The notes under the pieces are model-generated. The model searched no databases. It saw only the letters and a program-made list of their open reading frames with translations, and was not told the DNA's origin. Of a stretch of 64,000 nucleotides of DNA, positions 1-11,480 are shown piece by piece; within the stretch, counting starts at the first letter, position 1, and each line of letters begins with the position of its first letter. The position numbers were made by a program, and so were the translations under genes. This stretch comes from Cyathus striatus (taxonomy: Eukaryota > Basidiomycota > Agaricomycetes > Agaricales > Nidulariaceae): contig JAOVFP010000006.1 in assembly GCA_025738555.1 (NCBI GenBank), forward strand, positions 4,402,001 to 4,466,000, read 5' to 3'.

Positions 1-91
1 CCCTTCATCAGTTATACTTCAGTTGAATTTGATTGCAGACTTGAGTGGCAGTTTATGAAGTATACTTGGGATATTTAATATAAGGCAGCAA

Positions 92-3000
92 TTATTGGAA
101 AAGCTGGTCCACTACCTGTTACCCAAATGATAGATAAATGATGTACATTGTTTCATTAAGCAAGAATAATTAGTACCTCATTGTTAGATATGAACTCCAT
201 GGGCTTTCCCTTGAATTTGGATCGGAAAAATGTCTCCATGTCTTTCAACTTCATTTTCTGTGGCTTTTCCAAATTACAATTATGACTCATTAGCTACATA
301 TATCACACACATATAATGGAATGAAGATATTACCTCACTGACAGACTTCTGATCATTGAAGTCAACAATATTATTAGCATACTTTCTTGGTATTAACAAC
401 TCCATATTTCTATTTGCAATATCTTCAGTACCATATATTTTGTTATTTCTGTATGAGGTTGCAAGACTGGCCATGGTCTGAAGTGTATCAGAATGCTCAT
501 TTCTAAGAAATCTCTTCTGTAGATTGAAAACTTCAATTCTCAACCTTTCTGCATCTCTAGGTTTGCCAACATTTGTATATGAAAATGCAAGATTGTTCAT
601 GCTGCTGAGTGTATCAGAAAGCTCATTTCCAAGAACTCTCTTTTGCAGATCCAAAACTTCAATTCTCAACTGTTCTGCATCTCTATGTTTACCAAGATTT
701 TCATATGAATTTGCAAGATTGTTCATGCTTCTGAGTGTATCAGGATGTTCATTTCCAAGAACTCTCTTTTGCAGATTCAAAACTTTAATTCTCAGCTGTT
801 CTGCATCTATATATTTACCAAGATTTTCATGTGAAAATGCAAGATTGCTCATGCTCCTAAGTGTATCAGGATGTTCATTTCCAAGAATTCTCTTTTGCAG
901 ATCCAAAACTTCAATTCTCAGCTGTTCTGCATCTCTATGTTTACCAAGATTTGCATATGAAAATGCAAGATTGTTCATGCTCCTGAGTGTATCAGGATGC
1001 TCATTTCCAAGAATTCTCTTTTGCAGATCCAAAACTTCAATTCTCAGCTGTTCTGCATCTCTATGATTACCAAGGTTTTCATATGAAAATGCAAGATTTC
1101 TCATGCTTAGGAGTGTATCAGGATGCTCATTTCCAAGAATTCTCTTTTGCAAATCCAAAACTTCAAGTATCAGCTGTTCTGCATCTCTATGTTTACCAAT
1201 ATTTTCATATGAAATTGCAAGATTTCTCATGCTGCTGAGTGCATCAGGATGCTCATTTCCAAGAATTCTCTTTTGTAAGTTCAAAGCTTCAGTTGTCAGC
1301 TTTATTGCATTTGTATGATCACCTAGTGCATTGCAATATAATGCAAGATTGGCCATGCTTCGAAGTGTATTTGGATTCTGGTCTCCAACCATTCTTTTGA
1401 ACATATTTAATATTTTATTTTCCACATGCAGTGCATCCAGTATTTTTCCTTGATTCCAATATGTAACTGTTATGTCTTGTAGTTCAAAAAGTATCTCCTC
1501 AACACTTGGAAGAATAGCTTCATAGACTTGTTCTGTATTCAAGTACTTATTTTCCATGCAAAGTAAATTATCATTGAAGGTTGATTGTAACCCCACATGT
1601 TTCTCCATATATTTCTGAATAACTTTCAATCTATACTCCTCTTCCATCTTGTATTTATAATTCTTCTTTAATATATCTGCTAGAATGTTGAAAATATCAT
1701 TGTAGTACATTGATTTAATTATATCATCATCATGAAGTATATTTTGCATAGTGTGTGACAGAACACTATTTTCATATATATTATTCACTGTTGCATTTTT
1801 GCTTGACACAGAGCTTACTATAATTGATCTAGCATTTAGAATCCATAGTTGCCTTTCATTCACTGATAATCGATCTTGACAATATGTTTGTATTAATGGA
1901 TGTAGGTTATATAGTGATTTTGTTGTGGTTTTTTTCATTAATGAGAATGATATAAGCAATTCAATGCTTTCTGTAAACATCCATTCATTCCAGTTTCCCA
2001 ATTCATCTATATTAAGGATTGAAACATCCATTGAGGGTAGATATGATGGTATTCCTTCATAGCTGTAGAGCTCTTTATTTTCTGGAAAGTACTTAGCAGC
2101 TCTTTCAAATATTGACTTAGATATATTTTCATAGTGAAAAAATGCACAGATGTTTATTAGAATTATGGCATATTTTGCTGCAGCCTTACTGTCCTCATTT
2201 TCATTGCTATTTGACATCTCCAAGATCTTTTGAAATGATATTTCCCAGGTCTTATACACTGTTCTATTGTAGCCTGATGCACCCTTAAACTTTTCATGAT
2301 TCAGGATCTTGGGTCGGTACTTATCATAGATATTTATAAAATCACCAAATTCACAATGAACTTGACTGATGTATGCTCCAGCCATATCAATGGCTAATGG
2401 TAGATAATGCAATTTTTGCACAATAATATTTGCTTCCTTAAAATGCTCTTCAGAATTCTTATCAATCCCACTTGTATTAAAGAGCAGATCAACAGCAGTC
2501 TCTTTTCTCATTTCAGATACCTCCATGGAGTCCTTATGTGTTGTAATTCTGCTTAGAGCAGGATTTCTGCTTGTAATTAAAATATTCCCTTCATTTCCAG
2601 AGGGAAGGAATTTTTCCACAAGTTCAGGACTTCCATCAGCATTGTCAAAGATGATAAGCCATGCAACCTGAAGGTTAGAAATCAAATTAAGCACTTCAGG
2701 GGCAGAGAATGAAGATGCAGTGGTTCCTAAAAAGGAAATTTTCTTATATATTTCTTTTAGACTTTGAATGATGGTATCCTGAGAAGTTGCATCAATCCAG
2801 AATGTGTAGGCATATCTATTTATGTTATTGATCACACAAATAAAATAGTAATAAACAAACTCACTGGCCAGCTTTCTCATCATTAAATTTTAGACTGATC
2901 TGAGTCTTTCCAATGCCACCCATTCCATACAGAAGGAACATCTTTCTCTTATTTGTGTTTGCTTGTGAAAAATGCTCATGAAGTCTCTCAAGATACATTT

Positions 3001-3207
3001 CTTGACCAATAAAGTTCTGAGAGGTGCATGGTGCACTGGTTTGAAGGGGAGAAAGGGGCTCATCCTTTAGCTGATAGTAAATATTCTGTAAACAATGTTG
3101 CATTGATAAGAGAGTTCACATTGGGTTCAATGAAGTACTTTACATACCTGTGTTTCAATCATTAATGAATTTTTCATTGTAAAGTTGTGAGCATTTGCAA
3201 ATGACAT
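92..3207 (-). CDS. NB-ARC/TPR NLR-like protein, five exons, apparently intact
   Basis: Probable fungal NLR: an NTPase switch coupled to a TPR sensor array, expected in the cytosol in non-self recognition or cell-death signalling (family knowledge, not shown here). My model joins 3148-3207, 2865-3085, 334-2815, 177-257 and 92-115 into 955 residues; all introns are 49-76 bp, GT-AG and in phase. Visible motifs are the P-loop GMGGIGKT (about 74-81), a Walker-B-like WLIIFDNAD (about 146-154), LITSRNP (about 173-179), LPLA (about 232-235) and an MHD-like LHPLIQTYC near 400. About eight 42-residue kinesin-light-chain-type TPRs follow. The N-terminus is only some 60 residues long, with no recognised effector domain. 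The last two small exons rest on conservation in copy B; without them the ORF ends at 280. The first exon is the least certain. Confidence 0.8.
440..1395 (-). repeat. 126-bp tandem repeat encoding the TPR array
   Basis: Seven full units and a partial one, each encoding a 42-residue TPR with the core LGNEHPDTL..M.NLA. Units are close to identical at the DNA level, including third codon positions. That suggests recent unit duplication or conversion rather than old repeats under protein selection alone. The opposite strand stays open through the array because of the repeat's codon structure; those frames are shadows. Confidence 0.85.
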
Positions 3208-5792
3208 GTTGTAAGGTGCTTTGACAAATATATTTCGCTGTTGACGGGTGCCGGTTCAAGTTAATGGGTGAAAGATCATTATAAGGTCAAATTGGCAGTT
3301 CTTATTTTGCTCAATACGCGTCCGCATGTCTGTCAATCAACATTGGATCTCTCATACACGTCAATCACTTGACAGGTATAGCCTTGCCTTATATTTTTAC
3401 ACCTTCCTCGAAGGTATTTTATTTCCCACGCATGCGAAAATTTGCCCATCTATCACTTTATCATCGCGGGATCTAAAGCGAGAGCTCGGAAGTTGACGAG
3501 AGGAAAAGGTATTTTTATGACGGCATCCGATAACGTTCCGATTCACATACCTCCTCGACCTGTAAGGACTGGAAAGGGAAAATGCCGTGGACACTTACAG
3601 TAAATCGAATGATAACAGTAAAGTTAGACTAATTTAGGTACCAATCGCTCGCAGTCTCAGCGTGCTCGTGATAAGGATATGCGAACGCCTGTTGTGTCTA
3701 GATTCCAAACGCGGTGAAAGAAGAGCAGGGAAATAGCAACATGTTGTCGATGTAAAAATGAATTCGGCTTTGGTGTAGTTGGTAATGCGTCTAGTCGTTG
3801 CAGAGGGTACGAAGTCTTGACGGAGTCCGGATCGCTTGGGACCGCTGAAGTGTAATCGCCGCTTATCGCCTTCGCCATGTGAATTTGCACCAACGTTGTC
3901 GACCAGTGACTCGATTCTCTTCTTCGATCACGAATGAGCTATGTGTGCTTTACGCGCACAGGATCATCCACTCCAACCACTTTGGTTTACTTATTAGCTA
4001 CAAATTTGCACCCAGATATCCTGTTCCCTGGACTCAGCTTGAAACAAAATTCGAATCAGCGCAGCCAATCCCGCTCCAGCATGACGACGACTCGACGACC
4101 CACAGAGCTATACTACACCTTCACTCGAATTCGTCGTCCCTCAAAATACACCTTCCACCAAGCTTTACTAATGGCATAGACCACCTTTTACAGCAAGATG
4201 ATTAATGTGCTTCGCATTACATGGCATCTGAAGCCAGTAGGCCATGCACGCACAGTTATACGGAGGGTTTCAACGGCAACGTCATGGCCCGCGTATTATA
4301 TCTAGATTCATCAGGGGGGTTTTGCTTGAGGTATGTTTAAATTGTTATACGTGACAGTGTTGGACGTTCTGACATTACGGATAGTTCTACATTCGGGCAT
4401 TAGCACATTATGATTGCGAAGCTCGATATTTCGTTGATAATCTGCTGCTGTACGATCACTCCCTCACCCTCCGGCTCCATGTAAAGCATTGGTCAGACGA
4501 GCACTAGTTCTAGACAGCTTTCCTGCCACCACACTCACCCTTTACGTTTTTGGTATCCTTTCTATCTTTCATCTCCTACATTTATACCACAAGGAACATG
4601 AAGAATGGACACGTTACCTTCAACATGCGCACAAATCATCTCTCTACTAGTTCCTATCCCCTGTACGCTAGCCGCTTCTCTCACTTAGGCATCGCACGAG
4701 TCCGCGCGCGTGGATCTTATTAATCTGAATCACTTACTCGACAAGTATTCGTGGTGAAGCCAGCGTACCAGATGTAGCGGGAGTCAAATGACTTGAGGGA
4801 CAATGAAAGGATGTAGGGGGAAACGCAAAGCGCCCCCGGGGAATGTGGGCATAAGTATGTGGTTGAGGGCAATTGTAGTGACGGTCCACGGAGATGGTGG
4901 TACGAATGATGAAGATAATTACCACGAACTCGATTACTAGGGCCTTCGATCTTGCTACGACAGGCAACTCCTCATGTATGACTTCACGCAAATGCCAACA
5001 GCTTTCATGCTCCGATGTAGGCAATATGTAGAAAACATAGCGAACAATATACGTCGACTCCTGCTGGACGTGGGTGGGTCGGTCACGTTTGCGTCCAGTG
5101 ATGTTCGTCACCTGTACCGCCAGGTAAAGAGGAATGGGAAGTAGGACTGTCTCAGAAAGTTACCGAGAGCGTTATGAAGAACAGTCCTGTCACCCACACG
5201 CGCACACGTTGTACCTCCCTTCCAGTCCCTGCTGTATGTGCGCCGGCAAAATCGTTCACCCAGACATTGCACGACTCTCTTTGCACGCGTAAATATACGA
5301 CATCCCCGTGTCGCCCTCGTATGAGCCATCGCGGCCTATCAGAATCACCAAATCCAATCATTAATGACTTCTCCGATTAATGTAACTATAGATTGAAGTA
5401 ACAATCGTCGTCGTACTCTTTAATGTACAGAATGATTGATAAACAAAAATCTTATAAGTACCGAACTTTCGAGAGAAGACTATAGTCAGTCAGTTATGCG
5501 TGTACAGGTTGCGAGCTACATGAAACAAAAGTCCGAGTGTGGTAATGATTTGGTATCTTAAGAGTCGTTAAAGTTGGCGTGCAATGACTAGCTAGAAATT
5601 AAATGGAAGTAGGTCCAACACATCGGGCTTGAATCTTAAACACGTAACACCAAATCCCACTGTCCCGCATTATCAGATATTTTGCTTGCACAGACACGAG
5701 TAGTGTCAGCGCGTTCCGTGTGCGAGGGCCCCGTAGCACAAGTGAATCAGTTGTAAACGACCCCACGGCCGGTCCTTGAGAGATGTGAATAC
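3208..5792. other. CpG-rich flank upstream of the NLR gene; no convincing gene
   Basis: Shared with 45668-47700. Base composition is clearly richer in GC and CG than the repeat-dense parts. Several ORFs of 60-125 codons exist, but none keeps its frame in the duplicated copy and none is recognisable. The first few hundred bases next to the NLR start should hold its promoter; 3230-3450 is especially well conserved between copies and includes CTGTTGACGGG and TCAATCACTTGACAGG. Confidence 0.5.
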
Positions 5793-6430
5793 GTTAAAGT
5801 GAGTCTGCGTAATACGTTAGCACCGTCAGATACAAAAGAGGGGAAAAACGTAGATGGCCATCGGGATGACTATAGCTCACAAAGAGAGCATAGCTGGGGG
5901 ACTGTAATGTTCCAACGACTACGAACAACAGTCGGGCTAAATCTCACCACTACACGACGAACTCACCAAGAAAAAGATCCTCCTTCTGAATCTGAAGCAT
6001 CGCGCTGATAACTTGCATCACGGGGTCCACATATGTGACATCGTGTCCCGCTTTGAGAGAGAAAGACACTATCCGAGTAACATTATGCTGCAATATACGT
6101 CAGAAAAGCTACAGCGAGTATGAAGGCAACGTACGAAGTAATGTCTCCCTGAGTCCTTGTATCTTGCTCTCTGCGCCAACATTCTACGTTCGACCTTCTG
6201 ACTCCCCCTTCTTGACAATTCCATAGCTGTAAACCGACGGCAACGTTCGCGCCTGGGATGAGATGCCACATCGCATTAAACACCATGAAGAGCAAGCCTT
6301 CAGGTTCGCTCAGGTACCCTACAGCGCCAAGACAACAGGGGTAAGCGACCAAAGAGGGAGGGTAACTACAGCAGGTGTCAGAGCATGCCGAAGCGATGAG
6401 ATAGAAACTTACGCGACTGATGAAAAGGAT
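5793..6430 (-). pseudogene. Degenerate multi-exon gene for a possible membrane protein, copy A
   Basis: The longest coding stretch (6083-6352) carries FNAMWHL, NCQEGGVRRS and a hydrophobic segment YVAFILAVAFLTYIA. The copy at 47700-48279 keeps the same frame over this part, so it was probably once coding. Flanking pieces such as QKEDLFLG followed by a GT donor near 5970, and SRWNI nearer 5900, look like neighbouring exons, but the frame cannot be carried through without stops. I do not recognise the family. The single hydrophobic segment suggests a membrane protein; this is weak inference. Confidence 0.3.
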
Positions 6431-6579
6431 GTTCTAACAACCCCTCTCATTCCTCTGCATTGCCATCCTCTCATAATGCGGCACAGGTGACAGCCACCTC
6501 TGATGCTTGTTGCTCGTCACCCTCCTTCGGAGACTCTAGAAACCTATCAATCGTCGATGACCTATTAGCCTCCGATGAG

Positions 6580-7500
6580 GAATTATACACAGTGGGGACA
6601 TGCATCCCAGGTACCCTGCAGCTGGAGAATCTGGCGTGAGATGCTTATCATTCCGTCTCTGCTTCTCACGTTCCTGTACCTGCTTCAGAATTCTAATTGC
6701 ACCGATACCTACATACGTCGACGTTAGTACATGGAAAAAAACGCAAGAAGGGAGGAGGGACATACTCCCAACATCCCAAGCGTATCCCGCAAATTGGTAT
6801 CCAAGCCAGCAATCTCTCACGGAATCTCGTCCCGCTTGAGGTATCGTTTCAGGAGGGGGCGGCAGTTGGTCTTTTGTATGAACTCCGGGACTTGTTTGAA
6901 TGATCTGAGGCGGGTGTGAGTGAGGGTTGAGCAAAAGCGAGCAGAAGGTCAGTAAACACATTATTGAACAGGGTAAAAAATTTACTTTTCAAGCCTCCTT
7001 AAAGGCCCACTTAACTCCTCAACCACATCCCCCGCCTCCTTCACTTCCAACCTCACACTAAGTAAAGCCTCCGAACAGCACTCCAAAAGACATAGAGACG
7101 CCAGACGATTCATCTAGAGAGGCAGGTTAGTGCCACGAACGAGATACGACAAGAGACCATGACGAAGGGAGACGAGAAGAGAAGGAAGAAAGGGAGAAGG
7201 CGAGAACGTTGGATGACGGCGAAGGGAGAACACACGATGGGGTAACACGCACGCGTGTGTGAAGGGAGGAAGAAAACGTGGACAACAGCGAAGATTGTCA
7301 CAGCACAACGCAAGGCGCGACATTGAAGACTGTACCACCACGCCAACGAAACTCAACCCTAAATCCCACAACCCCAAACTAAAACCAAAAAGGAAAAAGA
7401 AACGCACATCAACGTCGGCAATAACCCTTTGAGCATCAACACTAACGTCGCGGCGGGCGTGAGACCAGGTATGGGTACCAAATCCACAAAGCAACTCCAC
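6580..7500 (-). pseudogene. Helical-bundle N-terminal domain of a kinase/NLR-type protein, degraded, paralogue 1
   Basis: Reading on the minus strand, conserved blocks appear in order but in different frames: VDLVPIPGLTPAA near 7450, then after a likely long intron MNRLASL.LLECCSE..LSVRLEVKEAGD (about 7000-7112), LLKRYLKRDEI near 6840, and RILKQVQEREKQRR near 6680. In mushrooms this block order belongs to an alpha-helical domain, resembling MLKL/HeLo-type bundles, placed before protein kinase or NLR modules. A frame break follows the first block and no single start-to-stop frame survives. No kinase domain follows. A second copy lies at 9970-11200. Confidence 0.45.
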
Positions 7501-9969
7501 ACTCGAGAGCTTCCCGTGTCTAGGTCTGGTCTATCAGTGGGCCGAGCGCTGATAGGGTCGCTTTTAGCACGCGCTATGGAGGGGGGTTGTCAGCATGTCG
7601 AGAGGATAGGGGAGAGCAGAAGGTGGGAAGCTGAGAATGTGAACGAAAGGGAGGGAGGAAAAGGAGGATGCGAGGAAGCAGGAGCGGAAAGGGGAAAATG
7701 AAGGGAGAGGTAGTGAGAACGAGGGGGTCGGAAGAGCACAGGAGAGTGAACGATAAAGTAGCGAAGATGAAAGCACTCTCGAAAAGCAAGGAACTGGGTA
7801 ACGAAAGAAATAGTACGAACCTTTCGAACACCAATCCAAACGTCGTCGTTTTCTTCGTCAACTCTCTCTTATAATGTCCCGCCGTAATCGCCCGTTCCTC
7901 CTCCTCCTCCTCCTCCTCCTCCAGTCACTCCCCCACTGGCACTGGCACCCCACCAAGACCTAGGAGTTGCATTAGGCGACGTATCAGTCCCAAAGGCGCG
8001 TTTGCGCGTGGCGATACCTCACCATGGGATATTTCGACAGGCCTACAATGAGAATCCTGGTGCGGGAGGGACTTCGTGCTTTCCGCAGGTGACGGAATCC
8101 AATGCATAATCGACGCGGGTGAAGAATGTTCCAGGAGCCCGACCACGAGCAGGAGATAGAGAGACACCTACACCAGCCTAAAGGTTTCTTCAAACTGGAC
8201 ACATTGAGCCCTCGCGGGCGGGAATTGAAGCTGAAGGAGGACACTTCTTGTGAGCTTGAATTTGAGCTTGTAGGTGACGCCCTTTTCCTCCTGCATTGCT
8301 TATAGCAGTGGTGGGGAACGCGAGGTTCAGCCCTGGGAGCCGAGGTGAGGAAGAGTTGGGATTTGAGCAGGGACAAGATACGTACTGTTGCTGCTGTTGT
8401 TCCTGAGGAGGTGGATGAGGAAGAAGAGTCGCACGGGGAGAGGTTGGGGCGTGAGGCAGGGAGGACGAAAGTCAAACGAGAGTGGTGGTGGTGAGAGTTG
8501 GGAGGACGTTGCCGAGGATAGTGTGTTAGCTCTTGGCAATAGGTTAGACGCGCGAACAGCGCCCATGTTCATCAGATCCAAATCCCATGATGTCATCAGA
8601 TTCATCGCCAAATCAGCGCTTCGGTACCTCTCCTCTTGCTCTCCTCTGTAACTGCAGCAGTAATATTAGTGACGCATCCCCTACTTCCTGTTGCATACTG
8701 GTGCAGTTTCCCCTGCAAGCTCGACCAACCTCAACCTCAAGAAGTATTTAGGCCAAGGCACTGGATATGAGCGTTACTCGGAGCCATTTGAAGTTGGCTT
8801 GAAGATGAAGCTTATGGAGCTTTGGGTGGGTCAAGTGGGAGTGTCTGTGTCTCCTGCCTGGGAGGCAGTGGGAGCGGGTACCTCAGTGTCCTGCCACGAC
8901 GCACTCTCGAGTCTTCGTGTGGTTCAATCGTGTATTATCTGGGTCGAGTAGCAAGTCACCATCTCCAATCCGAGTCGTCTATGCTAACGTTAGGCCATTT
9001 CGTCTCCTAATGGGTGTCAACACTTTCGGAGATGTTTGTGAGTTCGTTTGAGAGGTATAGGAGTATGTCGAGGGAGGTTATATGGTATGTCCTTTTCGTT
9101 GCTTTCGCTATATCTTTTCATCTTCTATCCTTCATTATGCCCCTTCAATCTTGTAGCCGTTTCCTTTTTGTTCTTATACTCTTCCTCTCCCTTCGTTCTC
9201 TTTTCTATTCACTATACCGTCGTGCAAACGGACTTTTGGGTCAGATAAGACACGGGGCCCAATGAATCTCCTAGATCTTGATGGGATAGGATTTCAGGTG
9301 GGAGACAGGCTCTTCTGTAGGAGGAGGGCTGAGGCGATCATAAGTGAAATGCATTGTTGAGTTGCTATTCGAAAGGTTCGTGTTTTTCTCCCTGCGGTTA
9401 TGTTCTTAGCCCCCTTCAAACTTCCTCTCTACCCCTTCGCTTCGTCGTCCTCTCTCAACTCCTTTATCCTTTCTTCCCTCCCTTTCCTCCCATCGTCTGT
9501 CTCCTCCATCTCCTCCATTTCCCTTTGCACCTTATTGGCCACCCCTCTTTCCAATGATGTTCTCTTCCCCTACACCGTCTCTTCTCTTACGTATTAGATT
9601 TCATCTACCCCTTCGTTATCATTTACTGGTTCACGTTTATTACCTACTCCTTTACTTTTACCTACCACTTTACCTTCTTTCTCACTTACACCTCATACCT
9701 CCTCCCTCTCTCCCCCCCTCGTCCTGTCTTCTCTACCAACCACTGACAACCCAACAACGTGCTCTAAAAGCAACCTATCAACCATTGCCACGGTAGCAGT
9801 CCTCACGCACAGAAGACTCCAGTTCATTTCGAGAAAAAAGAGATAGTAATATGGAGCTATGTAGGTAATATATAGCACGTCAGTACCCATAATATCTCGG
9901 TATACAGAAAAATGTTCGCCAATTATCCTACAGCGCACATAGGAGTGAGGAGCATTCACGAGTACTAGA
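7501..9969. other. Intervening sequence with biased composition; no recognised gene
   Basis: Purine-rich on the plus strand at 7570-7760, and strongly pyrimidine-rich at 9100-9790, which generates long Ser/Leu/Pro ORFs without recognisable content. A (TCC)n tract lies at 7896-7922. On the minus strand at about 8180-8475 a Ser/Pro-rich stretch ending in the segment VSSLKKPLG resembles 56610-56906, so a degraded paralogous exon may be present in both places. Confidence 0.4.
7896..7922. repeat. (TCC)n microsatellite
   Basis: About nine tandem TCC/CCT triplets. Confidence 0.9.
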
Positions 9970-11200
9970 TTATAGACTTACATCAGCGAAGGGTTTGATA
10001 TAGTTTGCCATAAATCGATAAAGATTCCCTATAGAAACGTTAACGAGTGAAGGAGGCATCCCAAACGCATCATTATTCACCTTCATATCCTCACTATGAT
10101 GCTCCGTTACAGGTGGGTTCATCGCCCAATGCTCATCAAAGCCGCAGAGAGAGGGCAACGCCCCAGGCCGCATATCAGGCAGCGCATGAAGCGGATAATG
10201 CTCCTCCACGAGCTCTTGCAAGTTAGATGACCGAGGCGATGCCACCTCTTCCACATTCAAGCCCGTGGTCTTCCTAGGTGCGTTCAGCTCCTGCGTAATG
10301 ATTGCAAAAGGTGGAGGGACCTTCGGATCGCGGGCCCAGCACCGTCTAAAGAGGTCATGGAATGCTGACGTATTGAACGTTGTAGCTAGAGGCTCAGGAC
10401 TGGTCGAACATCCCAAGCGCATCCCGCAAGTTGCTATCCCAGCAAGCTATGTCACGCAGAATCCTGTCCCGCTTGAGGTATCGCTTGAGGAGGAGGCGGA
10501 GGTTATTATTTAGGAACTCCGGAATGGTTTGAATGGTCTGCGGCGAGTGCGATCGTAGGCGAGTAAGAGCATATCTGTGAGTGAGGGCTGAGCAGGGGCG
10601 AACAGAAGGTCAGTAAAATGCATTAACGAATAGAGAGAAAAAAACACTTTTCGAGCGTCCTTAAAGGACCACTCAACTCCTGACCAACAACATCCCCCGC
10701 CTCCTTCACTTCCAGCCTCACACTGAGCAGAATATTTTCACAGCACTCCGCTAGGCGCAGGGAGGCCAGGCAACTCGTCTATAAATATAAAGTGCATCAG
10801 TGAGCAATTACGAACGCGGGTTCGAGAAAGTAAAAAGAGGAAATAGAAGAGCCGAAAGACAGGTACACGACACGGCCCGACATGACACAGCACACAGCAC
10901 TGTGCGCGCACTGAAACAGATCACATTCATGCCCGAAGAGCGGGAACAACGGAACGAGGGGGACGATATCAGATGGATGGTCGGTAGGGGTAGTAGGGGT
11001 AGACTACCCAGCTAGTTACGTAGTGCCACCACCATAAACGAGCAACAAATGAAAGAGTGAACTTAGAGAAAGAGAAAAGAAACACACATCAACTTCGTCA
11101 ACGGCCCTTCAAACTCAACACCAACCTCGCCGCAGGCGCCAACCCCAGATTCGGCACCAAGTGCAGAAACTCAACTTCAAGCTCGAGTGCTTCGCGTGTC
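9970..11200 (-). pseudogene. Helical-bundle N-terminal domain of a kinase/NLR-type protein, degraded, paralogue 2
   Basis: Tandem paralogue of 6580-7500. Blocks in order on the minus strand are FLHLVPNLGLAPAARLVL (about 11110-11180), then after an intron ending near 10788 LASLRLAECCENILLSVRL (10650-10787), and QTIPEFLNNN..LLKRYLKRDRILRDIA..LRDALGMF (10400-10530). The second and third blocks are open and better preserved than in paralogue 1; the first has a frame break and stop after LVLSLKG. Downstream 9970-10380 encodes FHDLFRRCWARDP...PFAII, which resembles the end of a protein kinase C-lobe; the catalytic core itself is missing. It is probably a truncated kinase-type gene. Confidence 0.45.
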
Positions 11201-11480
11201 GGGTATGTGAGAGAACCTAGTGCTAGAGTTGCTTTTAGGACTCGCTGTGGAGGGAGGTGTCAGCTATAGGCGAGGACTCGATGGAGGAGAGAGCAAAAAG
11301 GTGCGAAGGGGTGGATGAAAGGGACAGGTGAGGAGAGGGAGGAGGCGAAGAAGATGCTAGAACGAAAAATGGAAAGGGAGGGGAGAGATAATGAGACCAA
11401 GGGGGGGGGGCGATGAGTGCAGAAGCATAGGAGCATAGGAGAGTGAAAGGTGAAGTCACGAAGAGCTGTTGGAACTTGGG
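11201..11480. other. Purine-rich spacer; nothing recognised
   Basis: A/G-rich plus strand with a short G run near 11400; it corresponds loosely to 7570-7760, the spacer behind the other paralogue. Confidence 0.4.

Larger units (their letters stand above)
1..6446. repeat. Segmental duplication, copy A (runs off left edge)
   Basis: This block, an NLR-like gene plus about 3 kb upstream of it, recurs in the same orientation at 35802-48431. The first bases of the window match those at 35802. The match breaks in the middle of similar sequence at about 6446 versus 48431, just after GATGTTCTAACAAC. Between the copies the flank is clearly alignable, for example 5690-5760 against 47590-47670, although small indels are common. 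Copy B is longer because a 6.24-kb transposon sits inside it. The left border of copy A lies outside the window. Confidence 0.85.

Noticed and set aside
524..1318. Long plus-strand ORFs across the TPR array (also 36178-37374 and 43464-44655)
   Set aside because: They are antisense shadows: the 126-bp unit lacks stops in these frames, so the frame stays open and translates to repeats of a Cys/Ser-rich peptide.
7110..7874. Overlapping ORFs of 70-130 codons in purine- or pyrimidine-rich DNA (also 9354-9796)
   Set aside because: Strand-biased composition alone removes stops; the products have no recognisable motif and no support in the paralogous region.
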